From NCBI GenBank assembly GCA_005281725.1, contig SSBO01000009.1, forward strand, positions 1,864,354 to 1,928,353: a stretch of DNA of 64,000 nt. The letters are read 5' to 3'. This stretch comes from Wuchereria bancrofti. Its lineage: Eukaryota > Nematoda > Chromadorea > Rhabditida > Onchocercidae. Positions 1-16,889 of the stretch are shown piece after piece (position 1 is the first letter of the stretch; every line of letters starts with the position of its first letter). The translations under genes and the position numbers were made by a program. The notes below the pieces were generated by a model. It had not been told where the DNA came from, searched no databases, and worked only from the letters and a program-made list of their open reading frames with translations.

Positions 1-1915
1 TGAGAAAAAAACGAAAAATGAGAAAAAAAAAAAGGAAATTAAGATAAAGTAAAATAACCAAAAAAAATTCGCATAATTAACGAAAAAAAAGTAAACAATT
101 GGATAAATGAACGGCTAAAAAGATCAAACAGAAACAAATGGGTCAGCTTACTTGGGAATGAAAAATTAACGATAAGTGTAAATACAAATCTATTTAGATT
201 GCAAATAAAAAAATTTATGATTGAACTCAAATTGAAACTATTGTCGAAATAGGTAATAAGAGAAGCAGAAGAGCACGAAAGAGTGAATGGAGCGTGTAGA
301 ACTGGAAGATATTACAAGAGACATTGAGTTATCCGGTGAAATGTGAATGATTGTCATCTTCTGAAGCAATTATTACGGCCGGAAATATCGTGAAAGCACA
401 GCTGATACAACTTTTCTTTTCCCTTTTTCTCTGCTAACACTTATGCGATCAACACAAAATGCATTGTGGTTTTATTTATCCAGCAGAAATTGAATATTAA
501 AATATTAAAAAAACATTTATTCATATAAAGTATACACTGCTGGATACTACTGGCAAATGATGGGAATGACAACATTAATAGGATGTGCAAGATTTAGGTT
601 AGTTTAAAGATGTGATCGTGCGACGGAGCAAACATGACTGCTATCATTTCTACGGAATCATACAATTCGCGCGTGTCCACTTTGCTAGAAAAACCAATTT
701 TAAATTTGACTGAGTCACAAACAAGCAAAGATAATAATAATGTTCATTACAACATAACCATACACAGGCGACAATACAAAGTCCAGATACAAGATTTGTT
801 CAGTTCAATTTCAGCTAGAATCTAATTATTCCATTTCGCAACGCATAGATTCTATCAGGAAATTATAACGATGTGTAGAAGTGAAACATATATATTTATA
901 TATCACATAAAAAAAAAGAGATACACCCTGACAGGAAAAATACAATTAAAACGAAAGGGTCAATTGCTTACTTCGTATAGTAATTCTTTGTGCAGTCCCT
1001 ATGAAATATTACAATATGTTAAATTCTTTACAACTAAGTGCAAGTAATTGATGCGCTGTACGAAAATCAAGCAAAAACAAAAAAGAAAACATATCTAAAC
1101 TGCAGATAGTAGAAACGGGAATTGACAATGGGCAACCGTACAAATGCAAATGATGAAATAAATTATTCCGGAAAGAATAACAATTATCTCACACTTCCAT
1201 TGCTAAAGAATCATTTCCCGAAGCAGCTAATCCTGAAAATCCGTAGAAATGGGTACTTTAATGTTTTTTTAGTCCTTATTCGGTAACCTGGCAACAAAGT
1301 CCTAGTAACAATAACCGAGTAAAATATATGATCAAAATGAAATAAGTCAACACTGTCTAAGTTAATTATTTTACAGATTAAGGTGAAAAGATTAAGGTGA
1401 AATTTATTTAACATTACTGCAGCAATACTCCCTAAATTAACTTTGACCTAAATCAATTTCACTTTTGATGGCTCTGTGGTTCGTCTTATTATAGTACTAC
1501 AGAATCTCAAAAATTTGCAAATATATATATATACAATTTTAAAAACTGCTGAAAGTTCCTAGTCTTAAATTGTTCTATCTCACTTTATATACAACAGACA
1601 GAAGAGATGAAATCAGAAAAATAAAGGGTTTTTTCAAATCTAAAAAGTCATAAAAGACTTATTACAACAAAAACACTATATTAATTACAACATATGAATT
1701 TATAAAAAAAAAAAACTGTATATATAACCCATCCCCACTTAAGTAAGAAATAACTAAAAGAAAATTCCTGCATAAATATATGAAATTGCTACAAAACAGG
1801 AAAAAGCAAGTGTTACAGTTTTCCAATAAAATATCTACCAAAAATCAAAGAATTCCTTGTTTCGAAACATTCGTAATCTGCCAGGCAATGCAGCATTAAA
1901 TTCCATTGATGCCCG
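1..1915. other. Intergenic/3' flank without recognised gene
   Basis: AT-rich sequence with many homopolymer A runs lies downstream of the minus-strand sax-1 gene. A 63-codon open frame at 634-825 (plus) begins with ATG, but it has no signal peptide, no recognisable motif and no convincing flanking splice sites, so I do not call it. The segment closest to 1916 is probably the sax-1 3' untranslated region. Confidence 0.6.
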
Positions 1916-5968
<4,053 letters not shown>

Positions 5969-5972
5969 TTTC

Positions 5973-5977
5973 CTAAC
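5973..5977 (-). promoter_or_regulatory. Putative trans-splice acceptor of sax-1
   Basis: Read on the minus strand, TTTCGTTAG stands directly before GAAA-ATG. An acceptor so close to a start codon with no upstream coding exon is typical of spliced-leader addition in nematodes. This is inferred from sequence only; a 5' untranslated exon further upstream would look the same. Confidence 0.4.
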
Positions 5978-8054
5978 GAAACACACAGTACACGGCCAAC
6001 ATAAATGATCTCTCGCCAACACTTTTTTCAACAACTCGTCCAATGCTACCTGAAAATTATAGCTGCCTTCCGAATTTATATAGTTTCATCCTGAAATTAT
6101 ATTACTTTTTGAAATCCACCAAATTTTTATTAGATAATTTCCCACTTATCGGATAGCAAAAGTGCATGACTCCTCAGAAACAAGCAAGCATTATATATGC
6201 ATAAACATCAGCTAAGTCAAACTTCGACTAATAAGTTATTAAAATATGTGTAAGTAAACCAGTATATGGAATTCAGCTTTGCTTTTCAATTCACATCGCA
6301 AAATGACGAAAAATGTAGGCATCAAAAATATTGTAATACAAATCAGTAAGCTTGATGACGAGACCATTTCAGGACGAAGTAGTTGAAATAAAACAATGTA
6401 ATGTTTAGGAATTGAAAATGCAAGCCATGGCTAACTTCAATAGCCATCATTACAAATTTGTGATTTATTAAACTTATCGAGAATCGAGGATACTTAACTT
6501 ATGCAGTATCTCATATTACAATAAGCTTATTCGTGGGGTATTTGAAAGCTTTTCGATTAACTATTCACTACCAACGACTTTACAAAAAAAAAAAGTGAAG
6601 CTAAGCAAAAAGCTCTAGATTATACTATACATATACTTTGCACATTGCATTTTAGCCTGCCCTACCTGAACATTGTTTTTTTTTTCTTGTTTTTTTTCAT
6701 TTACGTTACCAATAGAATGACTGGTTTCTTATTTGCTAATCTGAAGAACAACCACATTCAACTTTATATTTTCTGTTCCAATCAATTTGTTTATTTGTTA
6801 AAAATATACAGTTACATGTTAGACATACATAAATTCTTTATATCATATTTGATTAAACACATTAGGAAAAGCAGAATAAGAGAAAGGCTGTAAATTGAAT
6901 AAATGAATAAACTTTTTGTATGCATGTTTATATCTCACCATTTTCGATAAATGAAACGACGAAGAAACAAATGAATAAATAATTAAACGAATATAACGAA
7001 GTATACCTTGATTTTAAACTTTAATGCATTGCACAGTGCATCTCAATAGTCATTACAAGAGACAATTATACAAAGTGATGTCAAGTGAGGTCAACAAAAT
7101 GCTAGAATTCTGGTGATATTCTGAGGACGAAGAATCAATTATAAAAGGAATATAAAAAGAGAAAGGTTGTCAACAACAGTTGTCAACAGAGATACGATCA
7201 GTGATGTGTGGTGCAGGAAAGTACACACGCAGCAAATCAGATGTTTCCACGAAGTGACAAAGGTTTTACCGCGAAATACCGATTCTACCACAATACAAAA
7301 CCAATGCGAGGTTGAGGAGGCCATCCTTCCTTTGAAACTTCCCGCAGGAAGGTATCTCCTTCAAATTTTACCAGTCGTTAAATCCCGAAAGGTTTGAGAA
7401 CTGGTGTGATTATATTTGTCAATTACATAACTATGACTACTTGAACAAAGTATTTGCCAATCCTTTTTATCACCCTCATCCCGTTTCGTCCCCTTTCCTT
7501 ATATGTATATCAAAGTTACCCGGATTTCTGTCAATTCATTGCCAAATCGTAATTAAATGTATTGAAAAAGGAATGAAGTGGAGTTTGTCTTCCCTCCAGA
7601 ATGCAGAAATTAACCGAAACAGACGTTCTTCCTTCACCTAAGGATACAATGACAGAGAAATTTACTTAATTTTAGGGAGAAAAACTGAGATAATGCCTAG
7701 CTAATAATACCGTAAATAACATGAAATGATAATTGTAAAATTTATGAAAAGATCGAATATTTCCTTCAGTTCTATCAGAGTAACATAGGAAGGTTGAAAT
7801 GGTTTGGTTCCGTGAATACCGGTCACCTTTATTGCCCTCCTCTCTCCTTCATCTCGCCATCGCTGTCATCTTCAACGACGGTGAGGACGGGTGACCTGAA
7901 CACGGGAGAGCACAGGTAGGGCGGAGGTGTGTTGGTATTAGTTGGAAGGAAGTGGGCGCGGATTGTAATTATTTTTTGCTGCTAAACAACTTGTCGATGT
8001 TGATCAATCCACTGATTAATGTGACAGCAGTTTTCAGAATAACGCAAAAGTGTG
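5978..8054. promoter_or_regulatory. Divergent intergenic region, sax-1 / chromodomain gene
   Basis: About 2.1 kb separate the two divergently transcribed starts. Most is AT-rich, including a T-rich stretch at 6660-6700. Two parts are richer in G+C: 7160-7400, where both strands carry open frames of 60-76 codons without a recognisable motif, and 7800-7960, just upstream of the chromodomain gene, which holds the inverted pair GGTCACC (7821-7827) and GGTGACC (7890-7896). The latter is the likely promoter or 5' leader. The transcription start is not identifiable. Confidence 0.45.
8031..8037 (+). promoter_or_regulatory. Putative trans-splice acceptor, chromodomain-ankyrin gene
   Basis: TTTTCAG matches the nematode 3' splice consensus exactly and is followed 17 bases later by the ATG at 8055, with no upstream coding exon found. 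Spliced-leader addition or a 5' untranslated intron would both explain it. Confidence 0.5.
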
Positions 8055-11000
8055 ATGGCTAACGTGTCCGGGGTGGGGACGCTAAATGCGGATGAAGCAG
8101 AATTGGTTCAGCTTGATACAAAGTCGAGAACTATCGGGGAAACTTATGCGGTGTGATTAAATTTTAACTAACAACTAGCAAATTAAATTTGAACACAATT
8201 GTTGTGATTAGTTTACCGAATGCGGATTTTTTTTATCATAATTTCATATTTCTGAATTCCGTAACTGTGATTATGGAACTTATGATAACTGCGGTTAATA
8301 TAATCTCCAATGTTTACGTTCATAGTTGCTTTCAATATTTGTTCTGCAGATATGTGATACTTATAATTATTGTTTACCTTTATTTACTCATTCAGTGTTA
8401 AGATTCGTTTTCTTGCATTAACTTCTGACAGATTTATAGGTGGAAAAGATTGTCGGGATCAAAACGAATGAGACCGGTGAAAAGCTCTATAAGGTACGGT
8501 GGAAAGGGTTCTCCGAAAGTGAAGATACGTGGGAACCGTACGAGAATTTAACGGATGGTTGTGACCGGTTAATTATCGAATATGAAGTTAGTCGAAAATC
8601 GAAAAACAACGAGAATAGGGAACACTTATTGCCGTCAACTAGTAGAAGTAATAATTCATCGGTAAGTTACTTCGATTGCAGATGTTGATTTATTTAAAGG
8701 TCTTTTAGAAGAGTTAGTGAGTCCCATTAGCGATTTATATAGCTCTTGTAAATCAACAATTATGGTGTCTGATTACTGTTTCAGGAAGATAGCACCGAGA
8801 GAAATAACCGACATACCCTTTCTACTCGTTGGGAATATGAAACAGTTGAAGTGCTCACGCCGGATGAATGGAATCGATTTGGTGATGTTGAAAATCGTGA
8901 ACTGGGTGGTCTTTATATTCCAGATCGAATTCCAACTGAAACGGAAAAGGTTTTAGGATAAATCTGTATTTGCCCTATTTCAAACTTGCCGTACTTTCCT
9001 TTAACACATGGAATAATTTCAAGATATAAGAGAAAAACAGCAAAACGTTATATGTGCACCTTAGAATGCATCATGATGATGGTTAATCATTGCTGAGGGT
9101 TGATGAGCGACAACCTTTTCATAACCTGTTTAACTTTTAATCTTTGTTTGATTTTGTATCTCACTGGCAAAATTTTCATGTCGTCCAATATGATATTCTT
9201 CGTCATAGCAAAAAGTTGTCGTTTAGAAAAGTTCATAATGTTAATTACTCATTAATTTATGGAGTTTATTTAACCCCATAATTAATTTTGATTATGATGC
9301 ATTTTAGCTGCTATGTAATCTTGCACCAGACGTAGGTCGCGTTACTAGAAATAAGCTGAAAACCGTTATGAAAACCGAAAACTCTCCAGTAAATGAAACT
9401 TTGCCATCAGATGGTGCTAAAAAACAAATTGCCAGAGGCAGACGACGAGATGGAAAGGTTTTTTTTTTTTTTTTTGCTTCAGTAAATGGCTGCTAATATG
9501 TACAGTACGACTTAAAAAAAAGTAGCTGTCATCTTTTGGGTGTACCTTGGAAAGGCATGTTAATATTTGTAGAAATATGGCATAGATTTAAAATTCTCAG
9601 TATATTAATTGGACTTCTTGAAATACAGCCTTTGTTCTTTATAATTACTGATTTAATGTGAAGTTTGTAACTTTCTAGAAAGGTGGTGCATCCATGGATA
9701 TAAAAAAATCGGTTGATGATGGCCGACGTAGTGTTATCAAGGATGAAAGCAAAATGCTGACAAATATCAGTAAGGCTGAGGTAGTTTTCTGGATTGTCAT
9801 TACGGTCTTAAACTGTTTTAGAAAAATTTTTTGTATAGCAGTATAAACGAGCAAGAAAAATTGAGATAATTGTATAAAACAATAGAAATAAAGTCTTAGA
9901 AACAATAGAAATAAAATGAAATAAAGTCTAATTTCTTCTAGGAAGAACGGGAAGAATCTTTACTACTAACATTTTCGGAAAGAGCAGCTACAGCAAAAGT
10001 GGAAATCCCGGATGAACTATTGCTATCAGAGTGTGCCGATAATGGTTTACAGATTGTTGCGGCGGATACATCTACAGAAGACGAAGAATCTGCGGTTAAT
10101 AGAAATGGCTCTTCATTTCGTAGCATTAGCAGTAGGCGTTCAGGGCGAGGAAGAGGAGGAAGTCGAGGACGTGGAAGACGGAGGAAAGTATCCACATCAC
10201 TCCGTTCAAATGAGGTTCAGAGCATAATTTTCTTATAAAAACGGTTCATGCAACCCTTATTTTATGTGCTTGTTCGTTTTAAGATTTTATTCGTTAAAGT
10301 GTTGCAGTGTCTGATTTTTCAAAACTTTTTTTTCACTTTCCATCCTTGATATTTTGTTCATTCCCTAATACTTTCTCACAAAACTGATGCAGGATTTCGC
10401 TACTTCACCAGCTAGTTCTGAAGTGCGACCAACAAGTGCTGAATTCTCTGATGAAGTACCAAATTTGGTAGTGGATGATATGGAGCCAATATCTGATGAA
10501 GAGAGATCGAATTCAATACGTGAAAGTACAGCGAGAAGCCATCGAAGCAGCTCCCGCGGTCGAGGATCAGCAAGAGGAAATAAAGGGAAACGAGCAACCA
10601 CATCATGTGGAACAACTGTAGTGGACACTAGTGAGATGTCTAGTAGCAACATCAAATTGAATAAGGACAGGAAACGAAGAGCTTCTGCAAATACCGATGA
10701 CCTTGTTGAAGAACGGGTATCTACTAGTGAAGAGACTTCTGCACAAGACGTACGTTGCTTTCATTTTAATTGTGATGTAAGATCAAAATTAGCATTTGCT
10801 TAATTGTTGTTAATTGCTCTTGTATTTTGTTCTAAATATAGACCTTTAATGATTTAATTTTTGGTTTAATATTTATGTACATACAAATTTGTTGAAGTAT
10901 GAAATATGTTTTCAGGTACCTCAAAGTATATATAACACCACTCAAGTACTTCCTACAGATGATGAGTCAGATGAACCAGAACCAGATGTTTCAGTGCTGG

Positions 11001-14000
11001 AAATGCTTACTTTTGAAACAGCAGAATTACCGTTACCTTTAACAAATGCTGATATTTCAGCTATCGAAATTGCTACAATTCGTAGACATCAACAAAATCG
11101 CGAAAAACCTTTACAAACGTTTGAAGTGAGGATATGAAATTTTCGTTTTCTACGTTATGAATTTAAATGATATTGATTAATTAGAATCAAGCCCATCATC
11201 TCAAATTTTTGCTATGCTGACTTAGAAAGAAGATCAAATTGAGTGTTCTAATCTTTTTCAATTTTGTGTTGGTAGCTTAATGCGTTTGATCTTGAAGAAC
11301 TAGTCATAAAGAAATCTGAGGGATGCTATGTTCCGACCGTGAGCAGGAGTACAATTTGGAATGGTCTGCACCGAATAATGACCATATCATTGTTATTGTT
11401 GCTGTTGTTATTGTTAATGCGTGGAAAAGGCTGAAGGCTTGATGCATTGGATCCATCACTTTAGTTTTTGCGTCTGTCTCAGCCATAAAGAAATCAAATA
11501 AGAAGTTTAAAATTTTTTAAAATTTCAGCAGTTCCGAAGCGCAGTTTTAACAAATCAACTCTCTGCTGTTAGATGGACGGGTCGCTGCGTACCAGAAAGG
11601 CGCGGTTTTGATTTCAACCAGAAATATCGCGGCAAAACTGTTGCAATTGAAGTAACTGATTATTTTGATAAATCATAAGCACGTTCTTGATTGAAATTTA
11701 TCGAACAGTTTCTTCTTTCAAGTTATGCGAGAGACCTTGCGGTCCGGCTCACGAAACTGATGACATGTTACGGCAAATTGTCCGTGATGGTGCACGGCTG
11801 GACATACCGGACGATATGAGGGGACGCATCCCGTTGCACTTTGCTATATCTTGCGAATTTTGGTGTCGAGTTAAGACTCTTCTACATTTAAGGTCAGTTT
11901 AGCAAAATGTTATGCGAAGGAGTGTTTTGACCCAAGATCTAATCATTATATACGACTGAAAAAGTTTGATTTTTAATTAAAAAGCATTGTGCTACCTGCT
12001 TTTTTAAATTCACGAATAAAACTTGTCTATAGTAATTTGCAAACAGTATTAGGCCAACATGATTTGGTTTGACAGAGACTAGAATAACTTTACTTAATGT
12101 GTGGATCCAGCTAGTAATAATGTGTCTGTAATTTTTATTTCATTTTATTTATATCACAGGTTTTATTTCATTAGAAGGTGTTCAGATCACCAGTAAATAC
12201 TGAAGATAAAGACAAGAAGACACCGCTGCACCTAGCGATTCTGACTCCTCGCGCGCCAAATTTCGAAGTGACGAAAACGATTTATTTACTCCTCGAATAT
12301 GGTGCTGACGTTAATGAAGTGATCAAAAAAATGACACCATTGCGGAACAGGTGATCTGGTATTTTATACATTTTACTCAGATCAATTTTTTTTCATCGAG
12401 TTTCGAATTTGAAAAGTTTAGTTGGAGGGAATGAGATCCTTTGTTGTCTCAAAGTTAATGATTTCTTAACAGACTTTGTGCAATTTGATTTTTCGTTAAT
12501 TTTAAGATACCTATCAAATCTTGTCGATCATCAGCAGCGCCTTTCTGAGGCTTTTGATGAAGCGAGGATGAAAACTTTGGTGTAAGTTACTAAACAGTAT
12601 TAAACATACGTCCAGATTTTTGAAATTTTACTGTTTACTGGGCTTTTCGACAACTGGAGAAAACACGGCTGTAACATTGTTTCACTGTGACAAAGAAAGT
12701 AAAGAAAAAATGAAAAAAATAAAGAGGTAGGGAAAAAGATTCATTTTTATTCAAACTGTTATTTATTTAATCGCAGCAAACAAAGTTCGAGGGAGAGGCA
12801 CACGTCATTGGACAATAAACAGGTCTTCAAAATAACGTTTTAAAACTTCGAGTAATTTTTACAGCTATTTTTCGACTATATCGTCACTATATTCAATATA
12901 TTATATAAAACGCATGAATTCAATCTTCGAAGTCTTGTTTTGAGGAATCAACTTTCAAATACTTTAGAGAGTATTTGATAGTCGATTGTTGAACTTATAT
13001 GAAGGAAGACTACAGTTTAAAATCGAATTAGTAGAATTTTTGGTACGGCATCCTTTAAGCCGTCTATTTCGTTTCCAATAATCAGTCAAGTACACCATAG
13101 CGGTGACACAATCAACTCGTTTTGTTGGATAGTGAAGTGAAAAAAGGGATAAAATCATTGGATGAAGGAATGGATGTTTTGTCATATTTTTGAGATTCCT
13201 TAAAAACTCTGATATGACAGATTTCGAAATCAAGCTGTTCAAAAGAAGAGAATCTATAGCGGTCTTTTTAACGAGTTGAACTGATGGTGGGTTATGATTA
13301 ATAAATACAAATATAGTCCATGGTAATTGGTGGATTAAATAGGTGATCTGTCTTTGCTGCAAAAGTCTGACCTTGTATTTTGTTTCAATTTCATGTTACG
13401 GGAATAATAGTAGTGCTAGAGAGTTGTTCCGCTCTTCTTTATCAGGATATGGCGATATTTTGTCTACTATGGATAAATACACCTGCTTTTAACATTTGAC
13501 TTTACTACTAGATGCGTCTACAAGGTTATGAGTAAAAATCTTGGGTGATGAATTTATGTGGTAACGGACGAAGGATTTGTGCTCCGCTTTTAGCTTTACG
13601 CGATAACGAGTCGCAGCATGTGGTCATTCTAAATGAAGTATTTTTTTAATGGACTTTGTCTAATTTGTCCACTAGGTTATATCTCACCTGCTTTTTTCTA
13701 TTTGTTGATCTTTCCTTAACAATTTGTTACAGGTTAAGAAGTAGTGCGGCAGATTTCTCTTAATTGCCTCAAAGTGAGCTGTGGGGCACCGTCATCATTA
13801 TGGTATTATAGCAGTGAGTGGTAAAGTAGATAGTTGCATTCGGAGAAGATCGGATTGGCTTTTGCTGTGTGTGTTCATCTACTGGGAAACTGGATTAGTT
13901 AATTTTTAAAATGAACGTGATGGAAGTTGATGTTACGAGACGTACTAGTGTGCATACGTGTGCATGCATATTTATTTAATGCATAAACGATATACATACT

Positions 14001-16299
14001 TTACGCACATGGGATTGATATAAAATAGAAGTTTTAAAATACACAATATCGCGAAAAGGGAAAAAACGTAGCGTTTCAAAACTGATTGGGTGGTGCGCTG
14101 TTTTTGAAATGGTAGATTTTTTTTTAAAATTTTCGTCCATTGTTAGACGATAATAGTTAATAAATTAAGTATAAAACAACTTCTGAGTTAAAAATAATTA
14201 GATTCTCCTTTTCTATTATCTTTAGTTTCGAATAATTTTATTGAATTGGGAAAATTTCAGTCTTGACATTTGATGAAATTGATTGAAATTTTTTCGTAAA
14301 AGCATACCATTGGATGGATTATGTCCAATATTAATTTCTTACGCAGTAATTTCCTTCGTTTTAATTCTCATCGTTTTTTTTTTTGAAACGACTCGCGTAG
14401 GTTTGTCGATTTTTTATTGCTTTTCTGCCATTTTCTATTTTGTGTTTTAATTTTTAAACATTCATTCCACTAAAAAAAGGATTGATTTATCGGAGACGAT
14501 CAATTGAATTTTCTACGTTTGTCGAAAGAAAGAAGACAAGGAATTTGCGGCATAAATTTGACGGTAAATCTGGTTGGTACTAAGTTTTGGAGCTTTGAAT
14601 ATACCTATCATAATAGTAAGGGAAGTAGTATGTAGTGTAAAGAGAGAGAGAGGGGAGAAGGCATAATAGATTTATTTTTTATTTGCTGTTGTGGATTCTT
14701 CAGATTTTCGAGTACGACAGGATTTTAGAGTTTTTATCAAGATTGATTCATATTTTCTGCATTGGACTCTGAATGCATGAAAATGGAAGTTTTTGTGTCC
14801 AGGCTGTAAATTTGGGGAGGTTTTTTTTAAAGCGTTAATGTTACATGATAACTTATGCCCTCCTAAGCTGGAAACTGAGCGGAAGGTAGGTCTTTTTTTC
14901 TTGATTTCTTGAAAGGTTGCAGTCTGTTACCCTCTTTATTGGGTCAATTTATTGAAGGTAATTCTAGGCTGCATGGTTTGTTAACTTGTTGTTTGTTGTT
15001 ATCAGAAAATCTATTAGGTATTAGCTTCACCTCATAAAATTCGAAAACCTCATAAATTTATAACTCTTTCTAAACTGCTGTATTATTTGCTAAACCAAAA
15101 GAAGATCGTATTCCTATTTAAAAAGTCTTAAGTTTTCGTGTGTGTCATAATATAAATATATGTTAAGCACATACCTCTTACTGTTAAAAGCGTGCTTTGT
15201 TGTCAATCCAACCGTCATTATTTCCATGCACATTACATCCACTTAAAAAATTCTTGGATTTTTTAGAAATTAACCCATACACATGTATACGCATTATAGG
15301 TCTTGATTTCCTTAATTTCCAGAGACATAACTGTGAAGCGAATACTCCTTCCTGTTTCCGTCCGAGCAATGTGGGAATTCGAATCGACAGATTGGACAAC
15401 TGAAATTGGCTTTAATCATGAAACGTTCTTGTTTCCCAATGATCGCTACGCTTATATGATATTACTCGCTGTCTTCGATTATCGGAGCGCACGATATGTA
15501 CTAAGCATTTTTGCTTTTTTCGAAATTTACAAAATGATTATTCAAACCATTACATTACTTCGTTAGGTTACTGTAATCTTTTAGTTTAGAATCTTCTGCG
15601 TACGTCTTAATATTTCATGATGTATAAATCATTTATTGTTTTTACAATTTCATTTTTTTCGATTTCCCATGAATTGCAGTAATCTAATATTACTAGGAAG
15701 AAGGAGCACTAGGTCAACAAAAGTTAATATTGAAATGGTTCATTTGTGCAGTAGAATTGCTGTTAGTTCAAAATTTTGTTCATTAATTCACATCAGATCC
15801 GACTTGTTACTTGTCGCAAACATTTTAACTTACAAATTTCAAGACTTGTAAACAAGAAATTACAGTGGCGTGTACGAATGTGGGGTGAAAGCCCCTTTGA
15901 CGATGTGCAGATGAATGATGACGCGGTGGAACCACTAACCAATAATCCGAAAGGTTTCATTTATGTGACTTCGCTTATCAATGGTTGGAATAAACTGAAG
16001 ATCCGTTTTCATCCATATGTTAAAAAGAAGAAATGGTTAATGATGGCACAGGTAAACATGCCTTCTTAAACTCTTTTTCAAGAGTAAAAAAGTGGCAGCT
16101 ATACAAAACAATGTCTTAATTGTTTCAAAGGTATTTTGTGCCTTTCAAGGTTTTAAGAGTATGTCATTAATGACCTTAACTCCCCACATTCATCATTTTT
16201 TAGGTGTTGCTTGTACAGTTACACAAACCTGCTTCATATGTACCAAGACCTGCACTTGAAGTAGCTCCTGAAAGTGGTACCGATTGGAGACATGAGTAA
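8055..16299 (+). CDS. Chromodomain-ankyrin protein, MPP8 (HUSH subunit)-like
   Basis: Sixteen exons: 8055-8150, 8440-8661, 8785-8949, 9308-9457, 9679-9780, 9942-10214, 10393-10749, 10916-11125, 11276-11338, 11529-11651, 11723-11892, 12186-12350, 12507-12581, 15323-15497, 15866-16051, 16204-16299; all join in phase to about 875 residues (human MPP8 has 860). Residues 31-85 form a chromodomain with YKVRWKGF and DTWEPYENL; Y31, W53 and F56 fit the three aromatic-cage positions that bind methyl-lysine. A long acidic, Ser-rich linker follows, with two basic RG-rich patches (about 310-327 and 387-403; AT-hook-like). Ankyrin repeats occupy about 550-715 (GRIPLHFAI, KTPLHLAI, LLLEYGADVN). The last 150 residues form an unrecognised Trp-rich domain. 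In vertebrates MPP8 reads H3K9me3 and works with TASOR and periphilin in silencing. Orthology is inferred from domain order and length; another chromodomain-ankyrin family is possible. Confidence 0.85.
12777..12843 (+). CDS. Candidate alternative 3' terminal exon of chromodomain-ankyrin gene
   Basis: The acceptor TCGCAG at 12771-12776 accepts the phase-2 end of the exon 12507-12581. Translation then continues for 22 codons (VKQSSRERHTSLDNKQ and a short tail) to TAA at 12841-12843. Use of this exon would end the protein right after the ankyrin repeats and drop the C-terminal domain. Skipping it and joining to 15323 is equally in phase, which is why I treat it as alternative. A second option splices from 12822 to 13735 and stops within three codons. 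Not proven without RNA. Confidence 0.45.
12844..15322 (+). other. Large intron of chromodomain-ankyrin gene
   Basis: About 2.5 kb without a gene that I can support. It holds a minus-strand open frame of 132 codons (12964-13362) lacking motifs, and a short GA-rich run at about 14641-14664. The exon at 15323 is entered through TTTCCAG at 15316-15322. Confidence 0.6.
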
Positions 16300-16889
16300 A
16301 AAGTACTGGTTACTTCTATGACTTCTTAGGACTCATTTAGATTTCGCTTAGGTCAACTTATTGTTTCTACATTTGTTTTCTTGTTAAACATGTGTTCGAG
16401 TGTTTCATATAATAATTTTATTAAGTTTTGAGTAACTTTGGGATTTTCATCCAATATGCATTGTGTATTTTCAAGGACTACATTCCAATAAGTACTAGGA
16501 TAATCGTGGTTGCTACTAAAAATTTAGTAAATGACAATCCATTTCAAAACTTTTTAGGTGATTATGTACTAACATTTACGTCGGCTTTAAAATTAGTAAA
16601 ATTTAAAATCAGTATGATCTAAAAATTAAAGACCGTTGTTTGCTTAGTACCAGAATTTTTTAATGTTATTGAGTATGATTTTATCGTTACTGGTACGTGT
16701 TTTAATATCAGTAATAAAGTTCGCTTATGGAAATTATAAATCAGCGTAATAAAAGGCATTATTTCTGCATACGACAATAAGCATGTAAACATTTACTGAT
16801 TACCGTTGACATAGTTAAAAGTAAAATCAACATTAATTGAACATTCAAAATTTAAGATTTACTTATATTTTTTACGGGCTAAACAAACA
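16300..16889. terminator. Convergent 3' region with poly(A) signal
   Basis: The space between the stop codons of two convergent genes. AATAAA at 16713-16718 on the plus strand could serve the chromodomain gene. On the minus strand, TTTATT on the top strand near 16413-16418 is an AATAAA for CWF19L1, so the two untranslated regions may overlap. Confidence 0.4.

Noticed and set aside
12964..13362. 132-codon minus-strand open frame
   Set aside because: It lies inside an intron of the plus-strand gene, with no motif, no splice context and a composition like chance read-through.
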